DNA of 62,207 nt from Mesorhizobium sp. Lineage in GTDB: Bacteria > Pseudomonadota > Alphaproteobacteria > Rhizobiales > Rhizobiaceae. Shown here in pieces: positions 25,787-33,760 of the stretch. Positions within the stretch are counted from its first letter, which is position 1, and each line of letters begins with the position of its first letter. The DNA lies in assembly GCA_004017275.1 (NCBI GenBank), contig SAKE01000027.1, forward strand, positions 1 through 62,207. The letters run 5' to 3'. A program made the translations under genes and the position numbers. The notes under the pieces were generated by a model. That model did not search any database, was not told the origin of the DNA, and saw only the letters and a list, made by a program, of their open reading frames with translations.

Positions 25787-27319
25787 ATGAAAGACGTTCT
25801 CAAGGAACTCGAGCGCCGGCGCGAGATCGCCCGCATGGGTGGCGGCCAGGCGCGAATCGATGCCCAGCACAAGAAGGGCAAGCTCACAGCGCGCGAACGC
25901 ATCGAAGTTTTCCTCGACGAGGGCTCGTTCGAGGAATTCGACATGTATGTCGAGCACCGCTCGACCGATTTCGGCATGGAAAAGACGAAGATCGCCGGCG
26001 ACGGCGTGGTCACCGGCTGGGGCACAGTCAACGGCCGCCCGGTCTACCTCTTCGCCAAGGACTTTACCGTGTTCGGCGGCTCGCTGTCGGAAGCGCATGC
26101 CGAGAAGGTCATCAAGGTGCAGGAGATGGCGCTGCGCAACCGGGCGCCGATCATCGGCCTTTACGATGCCGGCGGCGCACGCATCCAGGAAGGCGTCGCC
26201 GCACTCGGCGGCTATGCCGAGATCTTTCAGCGCAACGTGCTCGCCTCCGGCGTCATTCCGCAGATTTCCGTGATCATGGGGCCTTGTGCCGGCGGCGACG
26301 TCTATTCGCCTGCCATGACCGACTTCATCTTCATGGTGCGCGACACCTCCTACATGTTCGTCACCGGGCCGGATGTGGTGAAGACCGTGACCAACGAGAC
26401 GGTGACCGCCGAGAGCCTTGGCGGCGCCTCCGTCCACACGACCAAATCCTCCATCGCCGACGGCGCCTATGACAATGATGTCGAGGCACTGTTGCAGATG
26501 CGCCGGCTGGTCGACCTGCTGCCGGCTTCCAACACCTCAGAGCTTCCCGAGATCGAATGCTACCAGTCGGTCACTGACCATGATTTGTCGCTCGACCGGC
26601 TGATCCCCGACAACGCCAACAAGCCCTACGACATCAAGGAACTGATCATGAAGGTCGCCGACGAAGGCGACTTCTTCGAGATCCAGCAGAATTTCGCAAA
26701 GAACATCGTCACCGGGTTCGGGCGCGTCGAGGGCCGCACGGTCGGTTTCGTCGCCAATCAGCCGATGGTGCTGGCCGGTGTGCTCGATTCGGACGCCAGC
26801 CGTAAAGCCGCTCGCTTCGTGCGCTTCTGTGATTGCTTCTCGATCCCGATCGTCACCTTCGTCGACGTTCCGGGTTTCCTGCCCGGCACGGCGCAGGAAT
26901 ATGGCGGGCTGATCAAGCATGGCGCCAAGCTCTTGTTCGCCTATGCCGAGGCCACCGTGCCGAAGATCACCGTCATCACCCGCAAAGCCTATGGCGGCGC
27001 CTATGATGTGATGGCCTCAAAACATCTGCGCGGCGACATGAACTATGCCTGGCCGACGGCGCAGATCGCGGTGATGGGTGCCAGGGGCGCGGTCGAGATC
27101 ATCTACCGCAAGGACATCGGCGACGCAGAAAAGATCGCAGCCCATACAAAGGCTTACGAAGATCGCTTCCTGTCGCCTTTCGTTGCAGCCGAGCGCGGCT
27201 ATGTCGATGAGGTGATCATGCCGCACTCGACTCGCCGCCGCATCGCCCGGGCGCTGCGCATGCTGCGCAACAAGGACATGCAGAACCCCTGGAAGAAGCA
27301 CGACAACATCCCGCTGTGA
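25787..27319 (+). CDS. pccB: Acyl-CoA carboxylase carboxyltransferase beta subunit, propionyl-CoA carboxylase-like
   Basis: 510 aa, typical for PccB/AccD5-type carboxyltransferases that move CO2 from biotin to an acyl-CoA. N-terminal ELERRREIARMGGGQARIDAQHKKGKLTARERIEVFLDEGSFEE; the first crotonase-like domain has AKDFTVFGGSLSEAHAEKV and YDAGGARIQEGVAALGGYAEIF; the oxyanion loop GPCAGGDVYSPA; the second domain FVDVPGFLPGTAQEYGGLIKHGAKLLFAYAEATVPKITVITRKAYGGAYDVMASK. Lys/Arg composition and motifs favour propionyl-CoA over acetyl-CoA. The biotin subunit gene is not adjacent within the window. Confidence 0.92.
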   Translation: MKDVLKELERRREIARMGGGQARIDAQHKKGKLTARERIEVFLDEGSFEEFDMYVEHRSTDFGMEKTKIAGDGVVTGWGTVNGRPVYLFAKDFTVFGGSLSEAHAEKVIKVQEMALRNRAPIIGLYDAGGARIQEGVAALGGYAEIFQRNVLASGVIPQISVIMGPCAGGDVYSPAMTDFIFMVRDTSYMFVTGPDVVKTVTNETVTAESLGGASVHTTKSSIADGAYDNDVEALLQMRRLVDLLPASNTSELPEIECYQSVTDHDLSLDRLIPDNANKPYDIKELIMKVADEGDFFEIQQNFAKNIVTGFGRVEGRTVGFVANQPMVLAGVLDSDASRKAARFVRFCDCFSIPIVTFVDVPGFLPGTAQEYGGLIKHGAKLLFAYAEATVPKITVITRKAYGGAYDVMASKHLRGDMNYAWPTAQIAVMGARGAVEIIYRKDIGDAEKIAAHTKAYEDRFLSPFVAAERGYVDEVIMPHSTRRRIARALRMLRNKDMQNPWKKHDNIPL

Positions 27320-27331
27320 GGCGTCGGCAAG

Positions 27332-29335
27332 TCACTCCTCTTCCGCTGCGCCGAATCCCGCTCCCATGGTGGCGCGCACAGGGCTGCCCCACGGCGTCGC
27401 GTGATTGTCGATGCGCATCTGAAAGATGAAGTAGGTCGGCGAGCAGAAGCCGATGCCTTTCACCTTTGCAATGCCCGGCGTGTCGGGCGGCAGCGACTGG
27501 CACATATAGTCCTCGCGGCAGAAATGATCGGCCGAGCAGGCCGGCCGGTTGCCGCGATTGACGGCGCCGCCAAGACATTGGTCGAAATTGTTGGTGGCAA
27601 CGCAGATGTCGAATTTCTTGCCACCGACCAGCCCGCAGATCTCGTCCGGCATCGGTTTGCCGGCTTTGAACGCCGCGAAGACACGGTCCTTGTCGTTGCA
27701 ACCGCGATAGGCGATGCCGCCCGGCACGCCGATCTTCGGCGGACGGCAGGTGTAGGCGGTGCGCGAAACGTCAGGTGCGAAGGCCGCGAACTGGCCCGAT
27801 ATGCTATAGCGGTCGTTGAAAGGCTGCGCCGCGTTGCTGGCGATCGAGCCGGTCAGGCAAGGATGCCCGGAAAACATCTCCTGGCTGTCCTTTGGCAGCA
27901 GGCATTGCGCCAGTTTCGTGCGCACGCCCGAGGCCGTGGCCAGCGGCGTGCAGACGGTGCCGCCGCTGCATTGCCAGGTCGCACCGAACCGGGCCGCGTC
28001 CTCCGGCATCAGGCACGGCATGGCCATCTCGGCCGGCGCGTAATTGACCATGCCGGCGTCCGTCCAGGTAGCCGGTGGCGCAAAGGAGAGCGGACGGAAG
28101 CGGTTGGGTTCCCTGCCCTCGGCGGTGGCAGCGAGCCACGCCTGGCGGCGCGGAATCTCGGCGTGAAGATGCGGCGAGATGCCGACCTCGATACGGTTGA
28201 GCGGCGATGTCGTCTTGTCGTCGAGGCCGATGAAATGGAAGCCTGCGGTGGAACCGGCCTGATGGCACCCCTGGCAGGCGCCATTGTCCAGCCGCTCGAC
28301 CAGCGCTTCCGGCGTACGCACCAGTTTCAGCGCGGAATATTCGAGCGCTGCGAATTCCTCGAGTTGGAATAATTGCGTAAATGGGTGATTGGCCTGCCGC
28401 GCGCTGCCGAAGGTCGACCATGAGATGATTTTCCTGGCCAGGAACTCGTCGGGGATTTCATAAACACCTTCGTCGACCGCCGGCAGGTTGGCGCCCACAT
28501 AGGCGGCCAGCCTTGCCTTCAGCACCGCGTCCTGCGAAAGCCGTGCGGTATCGGGCGTGTTCTCCAGCGGCTTCTCGCTGATAGCCGCGCCGTCGACGCC
28601 AAATATCCGCATGAGATAGGCGGCCTGGCCGCCGAACTCGGTTTCCTGGCCGGAGGGAAAGCGCACCACCTGTGCGTTGAGCTCCAGCTGCTTGAAGGTC
28701 AGCCCGGCCTTCTCCAGCGGCCCGCCGGTCAGCCAGCCGGCATCGATGCTCTCGTCCAGCTGTGGCGTCCAGCGCCCGGCAACGCCGACACAGCCGCCAT
28801 CGGCATCGGGTGCAGCGCTATAGATGGCATTGAAGTTGAACGGCAGGCGCGATGCCAGCAGCTTGCCGTTTTTGCGAAAACTGTAGGCCAGGCGATAGAT
28901 GAAGCGCACCTCGCCGCAGCTCCTGTCGCCCCGCAGTGCGGCGAAGTCGTGACGGTCGAGCCGGTTGACGACGCCGACCAGCCGAAAGCGCGCGGCATCG
29001 GTCTTCAGCCAGCGCATGTCCATGATGCGGCCGACATTGCCGTCAGTGACCTCGTATAGCGGCCGCCCGCCTGCCTTCATGTCGGCGCGCAGTGCCGCAA
29101 CATCGGAGGCGACCGTTTCGACGATCGCGTGATAGGCCGGCGTCTCGTCGTAAAGCGTCTTCAGACTGTCCTGGCCGTCGACGCCGAAAACATCGGCGAA
29201 ACCGAAACCCTTGGCATCGAGCGCAGCGAGCACCGACGGATCGTCGACGATCGTCACAGGACCTTCGGCACCCGCTGCCGATGCCACGAATACGGCAACG
29301 AGGGTGGCGAGCAACAGAGCCAGGGCGCGGCTCAT
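27332..29335 (-). CDS. Exported Cys-rich protein with a CxxCH haem-binding motif, function unknown
   Basis: 667 aa from ATG 29335, which overlaps the nnr stop (ATGA, 29332-29335). A Sec signal peptide (RALALLLATLVAVFVASAAGA) predicts export. C-Q-G-C-H at residues 354-358 (bases 28262-28276) is a c-type haem attachment motif in NGACQGCHQAGSTAGFHF. The C-terminal ~230 residues hold 14 cysteines in regularly spaced single positions (for example WQCSGGTVC, GNRPACSADHFCREDYMC), suggesting disulfides. Middle motifs include GVVNRLDRHDFAALRGDRSCGEVRF. I do not recognise a named family; it could be a cytochrome-like redox protein. Coupling to nnr implies co-expression. Confidence 0.85.
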   Translation of the reverse strand: MSRALALLLATLVAVFVASAAGAEGPVTIVDDPSVLAALDAKGFGFADVFGVDGQDSLKTLYDETPAYHAIVETVASDVAALRADMKAGGRPLYEVTDGNVGRIMDMRWLKTDAARFRLVGVVNRLDRHDFAALRGDRSCGEVRFIYRLAYSFRKNGKLLASRLPFNFNAIYSAAPDADGGCVGVAGRWTPQLDESIDAGWLTGGPLEKAGLTFKQLELNAQVVRFPSGQETEFGGQAAYLMRIFGVDGAAISEKPLENTPDTARLSQDAVLKARLAAYVGANLPAVDEGVYEIPDEFLARKIISWSTFGSARQANHPFTQLFQLEEFAALEYSALKLVRTPEALVERLDNGACQGCHQAGSTAGFHFIGLDDKTTSPLNRIEVGISPHLHAEIPRRQAWLAATAEGREPNRFRPLSFAPPATWTDAGMVNYAPAEMAMPCLMPEDAARFGATWQCSGGTVCTPLATASGVRTKLAQCLLPKDSQEMFSGHPCLTGSIASNAAQPFNDRYSISGQFAAFAPDVSRTAYTCRPPKIGVPGGIAYRGCNDKDRVFAAFKAGKPMPDEICGLVGGKKFDICVATNNFDQCLGGAVNRGNRPACSADHFCREDYMCQSLPPDTPGIAKVKGIGFCSPTYFIFQMRIDNHATPWGSPVRATMGAGFGAAEEE

Positions 29336-30864
29336 TGAGCAGCCGTGCGCGCGTCGAAGAGTTGACGCAACACCGGCAGCAGCGCCAACGGCAGATCCTC
29401 GGCGATCAGACCGGGTCCAAACCGGCCGCCGGCTTCGGCATGGATCCACACCGCCGCACAGGCCGATTCAAACGCCGGCATGCCTTGCGCCAGCAGCCCG
29501 GCGATGATGCCCGACAGCACGTCGCCTGACCCGGCTGTGGCCAGCCATGGCGCACCATTGGAATTGATCGCCGCTTTGCCATCGGGAGCAGCAATCACCG
29601 TGTCGGCGCCCTTGTAGACGATCGTTGCATTGGCCCGCGCGGCGGCCGCACGCGCCTTGTCCAGTTTCGACAGGGTTTTGTCGCCGGCGATATCAGGGAA
29701 CAAGCGGCCGAATTCACCCTTATGCGGCGTCATCACCAAGGCCGGTGCATTCGGCCTGCGCGCGGCCTCGAACAACACGTCCGGTGCCTGACGAAAGGAG
29801 GTGATCGCGTCGGCGTCGAACACAAGACCATCGACCTGTGCGGCAGCATCCTGTGACCGGCCGGAGGCGAGGAGGGCGAGCCCGAAGATCCGCGTCTTTT
29901 CGCCGATGCCAAAGCCGGGTCCGAGGACAAAGGCTGACAGTCGGCGTTCGCGGACAAATTCCTCGACGTCTGCGACGTCACCGATCTTGCGCAGCATGAT
30001 CGAGGTAAGGTGTGTCGCATTCACCTGCATGGCATTGCCTGGCGACAGCACGGTGACCGCCCCTGCCCCGCTTCTCGCCGCAGCCATCGCCGACAATCGT
30101 GCCGCGCCCGTGGCACTTGGGCCGCCGGAAAAGACGCCGACATGGCCGCGCTTGTACTTGTGCGCGTCCACCGCCGGCACAGGAAACTCTCGCAGCCACA
30201 GGCCCGGCACATTCTCGAAGGTCGAGACGGCGAGTTGGGCGATGATGCCGTCTGCGATGCCGATATCGGCCAGCACGATCTCACCACATTGCCCGCGCCC
30301 GGGCAGCAACAGATGGCCAGGCTTTTTTCGCGCGAAGGTGACGGTGAGCTCGGCACGAAACGCCGTGCCCAATATTTCGCCGCTGGCTCCCGAGACGCCC
30401 GACGGCAGGTCGACCGCGACCACGGGCAGGCACAGGGCCGTCACGGCATCGACGGCTTTGGCGGCATCGCCGGACAGCGGCTTGGACAGCCCTGCCCCAT
30501 AGAGCGCGTCGACCACGATCGAGCCAGATTCGGCATCGAAGCCAGACAGCGGCCGGGGCTTGATCGGACATTCCGCGGCGGCGAGCGCCGCATCGCTTTC
30601 CGGCCTCGGCGCTCCGGATGCCCAGATCGTTGTGCCGACGCCACTGCCGGCCAGGATGCGGGCAACGACATAGCCATCGCCGCCATTGTTGCCGGGGCCA
30701 CACAGCACATGGACGTGCGTCGCCGAGGGATAACGCTTGAGAATCTCGGCCGCGACCGCTTCACCCGCGCGCCGCATCAGGCCGATGCCGCCGGCTGGAC
30801 CGGCGGCAATCGTCAGCCGATCGGCCTCGCTCATTTCGGCGGGAAAAAGAAGTTCATTGCTCAT
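29332..30864 (-). CDS. nnr: Bifunctional NAD(P)HX epimerase / ADP-dependent NAD(P)HX dehydratase
   Basis: 510 aa fusion that repairs hydrated NADH/NADPH. The YjeF_N epimerase domain is at residues ~1-215 (AEMSEADRLTIAAG, VLCGPGNNGGDGYVVARIL, VDALYGAGLSKPLSG, VAVDLPSGVSGASGEILG). The ribokinase-like dehydratase domain is at about 225-505 (KYKRGHVGVFSGGPSATGAARLSAMAAARSGAGAVTV, PHKGEFGRLFPD, YKGADTVIAAPDG, NGAPWLATAGSGDVLSGIIAGLLAQG). It lies divergently upstream of glnB, a linkage seen in other rhizobia (recalled), and is coupled to the Cys-rich haem-motif gene. Confidence 0.96.
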   Translation of the reverse strand: MSNELLFPAEMSEADRLTIAAGPAGGIGLMRRAGEAVAAEILKRYPSATHVHVLCGPGNNGGDGYVVARILAGSGVGTTIWASGAPRPESDAALAAAECPIKPRPLSGFDAESGSIVVDALYGAGLSKPLSGDAAKAVDAVTALCLPVVAVDLPSGVSGASGEILGTAFRAELTVTFARKKPGHLLLPGRGQCGEIVLADIGIADGIIAQLAVSTFENVPGLWLREFPVPAVDAHKYKRGHVGVFSGGPSATGAARLSAMAAARSGAGAVTVLSPGNAMQVNATHLTSIMLRKIGDVADVEEFVRERRLSAFVLGPGFGIGEKTRIFGLALLASGRSQDAAAQVDGLVFDADAITSFRQAPDVLFEAARRPNAPALVMTPHKGEFGRLFPDIAGDKTLSKLDKARAAAARANATIVYKGADTVIAAPDGKAAINSNGAPWLATAGSGDVLSGIIAGLLAQGMPAFESACAAVWIHAEAGGRFGPGLIAEDLPLALLPVLRQLFDARTAAQ

Positions 30865-31002
30865 GGATTGCCGATCCGCATGCGATCAAGCATTGTCCAA
30901 TTTTCGATCCGAAGCAAACAAGGGGGAGTTGCCGAGATCTGCGGCCATAACGTTGCCATGAGGGGCATCGCAGGCACAAAATTGCCTGAGGGATAGGCGA
31001 TA

Positions 31003-31021
31003 TGCCTAATTTTTGTGCGGA
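31003..31021 (+). promoter_or_regulatory. Candidate NtrC-binding enhancer site upstream of glnB
   Basis: TGCCTA-N5-TGTGCG followed by GA. It agrees partially with the NtrC consensus (TGC...GTGC half-sites) and matches 15 of 19 bases of the element upstream of glnII at 34998-35016, with the same orientation relative to the sigma-54 box. It lies about 137 bp upstream of the -24 GG. Confidence 0.5.
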
Positions 31022-31147
31022 CGCAGGTGCTGGCGCTGTGTAGGCTCCAGCAACCCATGCCGCTGCCGGTACAGCGAATGACGTGAATTTGCATCCCGGT
31101 GTGGCGCGGCTTTGAAATCGTATGAGACCGCTTCGAATCCACTGAAT

Positions 31148-31163
31148 TGGCACAGTTCGTGCT
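31148..31163 (+). promoter_or_regulatory. Sigma-54 promoter of glnB
   Basis: TGGCAC-N5-GTGCT has the invariant GG (31149-31150) and GC (31161-31162) with the obligatory spacing. Transcription would begin near 31174, giving a ~50-base leader. In R. leguminosarum glnB-glnA is expressed from an NtrC/sigma-54-dependent promoter, which supports this call. Confidence 0.8.
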
Positions 31164-31225
31164 TGATGGAGGCGCAAGCGGGGGCTCACAACCCGTTTTT
31201 TTTGGCAGTGGAGGCCACTTTTTAC

Positions 31226-31564
31226 ATGAAAAAGATCGAAGCGATCATCAAGCCATTCAAGCTGGACGAAGTGAAGGAAGCGCTTCAGGAGGCCGGACTG
31301 CAGGGCATCACAGTCACCGAGGCAAAAGGCTTCGGTCGTCAGAAGGGCCATACCGAACTTTACCGTGGCGCCGAATATGTCGTCGACTTCCTGCCCAAGG
31401 TGAAGATCGAGGTCGTGCTTGGCGACGATGCGGTCGAAGGTGCGATCGAGGCCATTCGCAAGGCGGCCCAGACCGGCCGTATCGGCGACGGCAAGATCTT
31501 CGTCTCCAATATCGAGGAAGTCGTGCGGATACGCACCGGCGAAACGGGCATGGACGCGGTCTGA
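31226..31564 (+). CDS. glnB: Nitrogen regulatory protein P-II
   Basis: 112 aa trimeric signal protein binding 2-oxoglutarate and ATP, controlling NtrB, glutamine synthetase adenylylation and other targets. The start ATG 31226 (MKKIEAIIKPFKLDEVKEAL) gives the canonical length; GGAGG lies about 11 bases upstream. The T-loop has GFGRQKGHTELYRGAEYVVDFLPK, with the uridylylated Tyr51, and the P-II C-terminal signature TGRIGDGKIFVSNIEEVVRIRTGE. It is followed 67 bp later by glnA, forming the classic glnBA operon under the sigma-54 promoter at 31148. Confidence 0.98.
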   Translation: MKKIEAIIKPFKLDEVKEALQEAGLQGITVTEAKGFGRQKGHTELYRGAEYVVDFLPKVKIEVVLGDDAVEGAIEAIRKAAQTGRIGDGKIFVSNIEEVVRIRTGETGMDAV

Positions 31565-31631
31565 CCTGACCGCGCCATCCTCCCGAAAAAACGTCATCAT
31601 CAAAAAAAGTCATCACACAGGGATACATGAC

Positions 31632-33041
31632 ATGACGACAGCCAAAGACATCATGAAGCAGATCAAGGACAACGACGTGAAATTCGTCGACCTGCGCTTC
31701 ACAGACCCGAAGGGCAAGCTGCAGCACGTGACGATGGATGTCATCGAGGTCGAGGAAGACATGTTCGCCGATGGCGTGATGTTCGACGGCTCTTCGATTG
31801 CCGGCTGGAAGGCCATCAACGAGTCCGACATGGTGCTGATGCCCGATCCGGACACGGTCCATATGGACCCGTTCTTCGCCCAGTCGACCATGGTCATCCT
31901 GTGCGACATCCTCGATCCGGTTTCGGGTGAATCCTACAACCGCGATCCGCGCGGCACGGCCAAGAAGGCAGAGGCCTACATGAAGGCCGAAGGCATTGGC
32001 GACACCATCTATGTCGGCCCGGAAGCCGAGTTCTTCGTGTTCGATGATGTGAAGTACAAGGCCGACCCCTACAACACCGGCTTCAAGCTCGACTCCACCG
32101 AACTGCCGTCCAATGACGACACCGACTACGAGACCGGCAATCTCGGCCACCGTCCGCGCATCAAGGGCGGCTACTTCCCGGTGCCGCCGATCGACAGCGC
32201 GCAGGACATGCGCTCGGAAATGCTGACCGTGCTCGCCGAAATGGGCGTGCGCGTCGAAAAGCACCACCACGAGGTGGCGGCTGCCCAGCACGAACTCGGC
32301 ATCAAGTTCGACACGCTGGTCCGCAACGCCGACAAGATGCTGATCTACAAATATGTCGTGCACCAGGTCGCCAACGCCTATGGCAAGACGGCGACCTTCA
32401 TGCCGAAGCCGATCTTCGGCGACAATGGCTCGGGCATGCATGTCCACCAGTCGATCTGGAAGAACGGCAAGCCGACCTTCGCCGGCAACGAATATGCCGG
32501 TCTTTCGGAAAGCTGCCTGTTCTACATCGGCGGCATCATCAAGCACGCCAAGGCGATCAACGCCTTCACCAACCCGCTGACCAACTCCTACAAGCGCCTG
32601 GTTCCAGGTTACGAAGCGCCGGTGCTGCTTGCCTATTCGGCGCGCAACCGCTCGGCCTCCTGCCGCATCCCGTTCGGCTCGTCGCCGAAGGCCAAGCGCG
32701 TCGAAGTCCGCTTCCCCGATCCGGGCGCGAACCCCTACCTCGCTTTCGCCGCCATGCTGATGGCCGGCCTCGACGGCATCAAGAACAAGATCCATCCCGG
32801 CCAGCCGATGGACAAGGACCTTTACGACCTGCCGCCGAAGGAACTGAAGAAGATCCCGACCGTCTGCGGTTCGCTGCGTGAAGCGCTGCAGAGCCTCGAC
32901 AAGGACCGCGGCTTCCTGAAAGCCGGCGGTGTCTTCGACGACGACCAGATCGACAGCTACATCGAGCTGAAGATGGCGGAAGTGATGCGCTTCGAAATGA
33001 CCCCGCATCCCGTCGAGTACGACATGTACTACTCCGTCTGA
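31632..33041 (+). CDS. glnA: Glutamine synthetase type I
   Basis: 469 aa dodecameric GSI, assimilating ammonium into glutamine. Start ATG 31632 (MTTAKDIMKQIKDNDVKFVDLRFTDPKGK). Motifs: FDGSSIAGWKAINESDM, YVGPEAEFFVF (metal Glu), KHHHEVAAAQHE, KPIFGDNGSGMHVHQSIW (ATP/metal), GYEAPVLLAYSARNRSASCRIP and the adenylylation loop MDKDLYDLPPKE with Tyr397. It is the second gene of the glnBA operon, with an intrinsic terminator at 33076. Confidence 0.99.
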   Translation: MTTAKDIMKQIKDNDVKFVDLRFTDPKGKLQHVTMDVIEVEEDMFADGVMFDGSSIAGWKAINESDMVLMPDPDTVHMDPFFAQSTMVILCDILDPVSGESYNRDPRGTAKKAEAYMKAEGIGDTIYVGPEAEFFVFDDVKYKADPYNTGFKLDSTELPSNDDTDYETGNLGHRPRIKGGYFPVPPIDSAQDMRSEMLTVLAEMGVRVEKHHHEVAAAQHELGIKFDTLVRNADKMLIYKYVVHQVANAYGKTATFMPKPIFGDNGSGMHVHQSIWKNGKPTFAGNEYAGLSESCLFYIGGIIKHAKAINAFTNPLTNSYKRLVPGYEAPVLLAYSARNRSASCRIPFGSSPKAKRVEVRFPDPGANPYLAFAAMLMAGLDGIKNKIHPGQPMDKDLYDLPPKELKKIPTVCGSLREALQSLDKDRGFLKAGGVFDDDQIDSYIELKMAEVMRFEMTPHPVEYDMYYSV

Positions 33042-33075
33042 GATTCAACCTCAGACTGAGATTCACCTAACATTC

Positions 33076-33112
33076 AAGCCCTTGAAGGATTTCCCTCTTT
33101 CAAGGGCTTTTT
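33076..33112 (+). terminator. Intrinsic terminator of glnBA
   Basis: AAGCCCTTGAA (33076-33086) pairs with TTCAAGGGCTT (33099-33109), followed by TTT, 35 bases after the glnA stop. Confidence 0.9.
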
Positions 33113-33201
33113 GCTGCGCTCCGATAGTCGGGCAGACGGATCGGCCTGCTCTCGTGCGCGCCACCGGAGATGAGCAGCTTGTCTGCATTTTCGACGAGCA
33201 T
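33100..33201 (-). pseudogene. Possible small CDS or coding remnant (33 aa from ATG)
   Basis: The minus-strand frame open from 33249 to the stop at 33100-33102 reads VVRADGPRAYEHGLRMLVEN then ADKLLISGGAHESRPIRLPD; it has protein-like composition, unlike shadow frames. The only ATG in frame is at 33201, leaving 33 residues, and an in-frame stop at 33250-33252 cuts it upstream. Its stop lies within the glnA terminator. It may be the tail of a decayed gene or a genuine tiny ORF; I do not recognise it. Confidence 0.25.
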
Positions 33202-33249
33202 GCGCAGCCCGTGTTCATAAGCGCGCGGCCCATCGGCACGAACGACACG

Positions 33250-33704
33250 TCAATCCGGTGACGACGTCAGTCTTAGATTCAGCAAAGTCGGATGGACGAC
33301 AAGCGGGTCGCGAAGATCAAGCCAGGAGCGAGCGGCGCACTGTCTCAGGCTACAGTGACCGCTCGTCCGGCGCCCCCGCCAATGCCGCCGTTCAAGAAAA
33401 CCCCGCCCGTCCGAACAGCATTGCGTGACGTAACCCCAAGGCCTGCGAATACGCATGCTGCACCGCGATCTGTCAACGCCGCCAGTCGGGCCACGGATGA
33501 CCGATTTCGTTGTATGAACAGATGCTTATGGGAGGGGCGTCACCCCAGATAAGGGCCGGAAAGGCGGTTTTCCGGGCTTTCCGGCGAGCGATCGCGGGAA
33601 ACTTACACGGCTGCGGCCGGGACTCCGGGCGATTTGCGACCGCCTGAATTGCCTGACTTTTTCTGGGTATGTTCTGCCCGGGATGCGATCTGCCATGTCA
33701 CGAC
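33250..33704. other. ~455-bp region without a convincing gene
   Basis: Open frames here on both strands have low-complexity or Arg/Pro-rich shadow composition and no Shine-Dalgarno. The only structure seen is a 9-bp perfect inverted repeat GCCGGAAAG (33555-33563) / CTTTCCGGC (33577-33585) with a 13-base loop. Together with the ORF remnant next to it, this looks like decayed DNA between glnA and glnII. Confidence 0.45.
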
Positions 33705-33738
33705 AAAAAAGACCCCGGCGCACGAACGCCGGGGTCTT
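33705..33738 (-). terminator. Intrinsic terminator of glnII
   Basis: GACCCCGGCG (33711-33720) / CGCCGGGGTC (33727-33736) with loop CACGAA; on the minus strand the stem is followed by U6 (complement of A at 33705-33710), 24 bases after the glnII stop. Confidence 0.92.
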
Positions 33739-33760
33739 CTTGTCATAAGGTCCGAAACAC

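Larger units (their letters stand above)
30865..31225. other. 361-bp nnr-glnB intergenic region carrying nitrogen-control sites
   Basis: No gene seen. It contains an inverted pair GCACAAAATT (30974-30983) and AATTTTTGTGC (31008-31018), an NtrC-like element at 31003-31021, and the glnB sigma-54 promoter at 31148-31163 (both listed). The order enhancer, ~130 bp, sigma-54 box, ~60 bp leader, glnB is what NtrC-controlled promoters show. Confidence 0.6.

Noticed and set aside
31314..33008. A 564-codon minus-strand open frame opposite glnB/glnA
   Set aside because: Complement of glnBA; His/Val/Asp-rich shadow composition, no recognisable protein.
33292..33552. An 86-codon plus-strand open frame in the glnA-glnII gap
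   Set aside because: Pro/Ala/Arg-rich low-complexity translation, no Shine-Dalgarno, no family resemblance.
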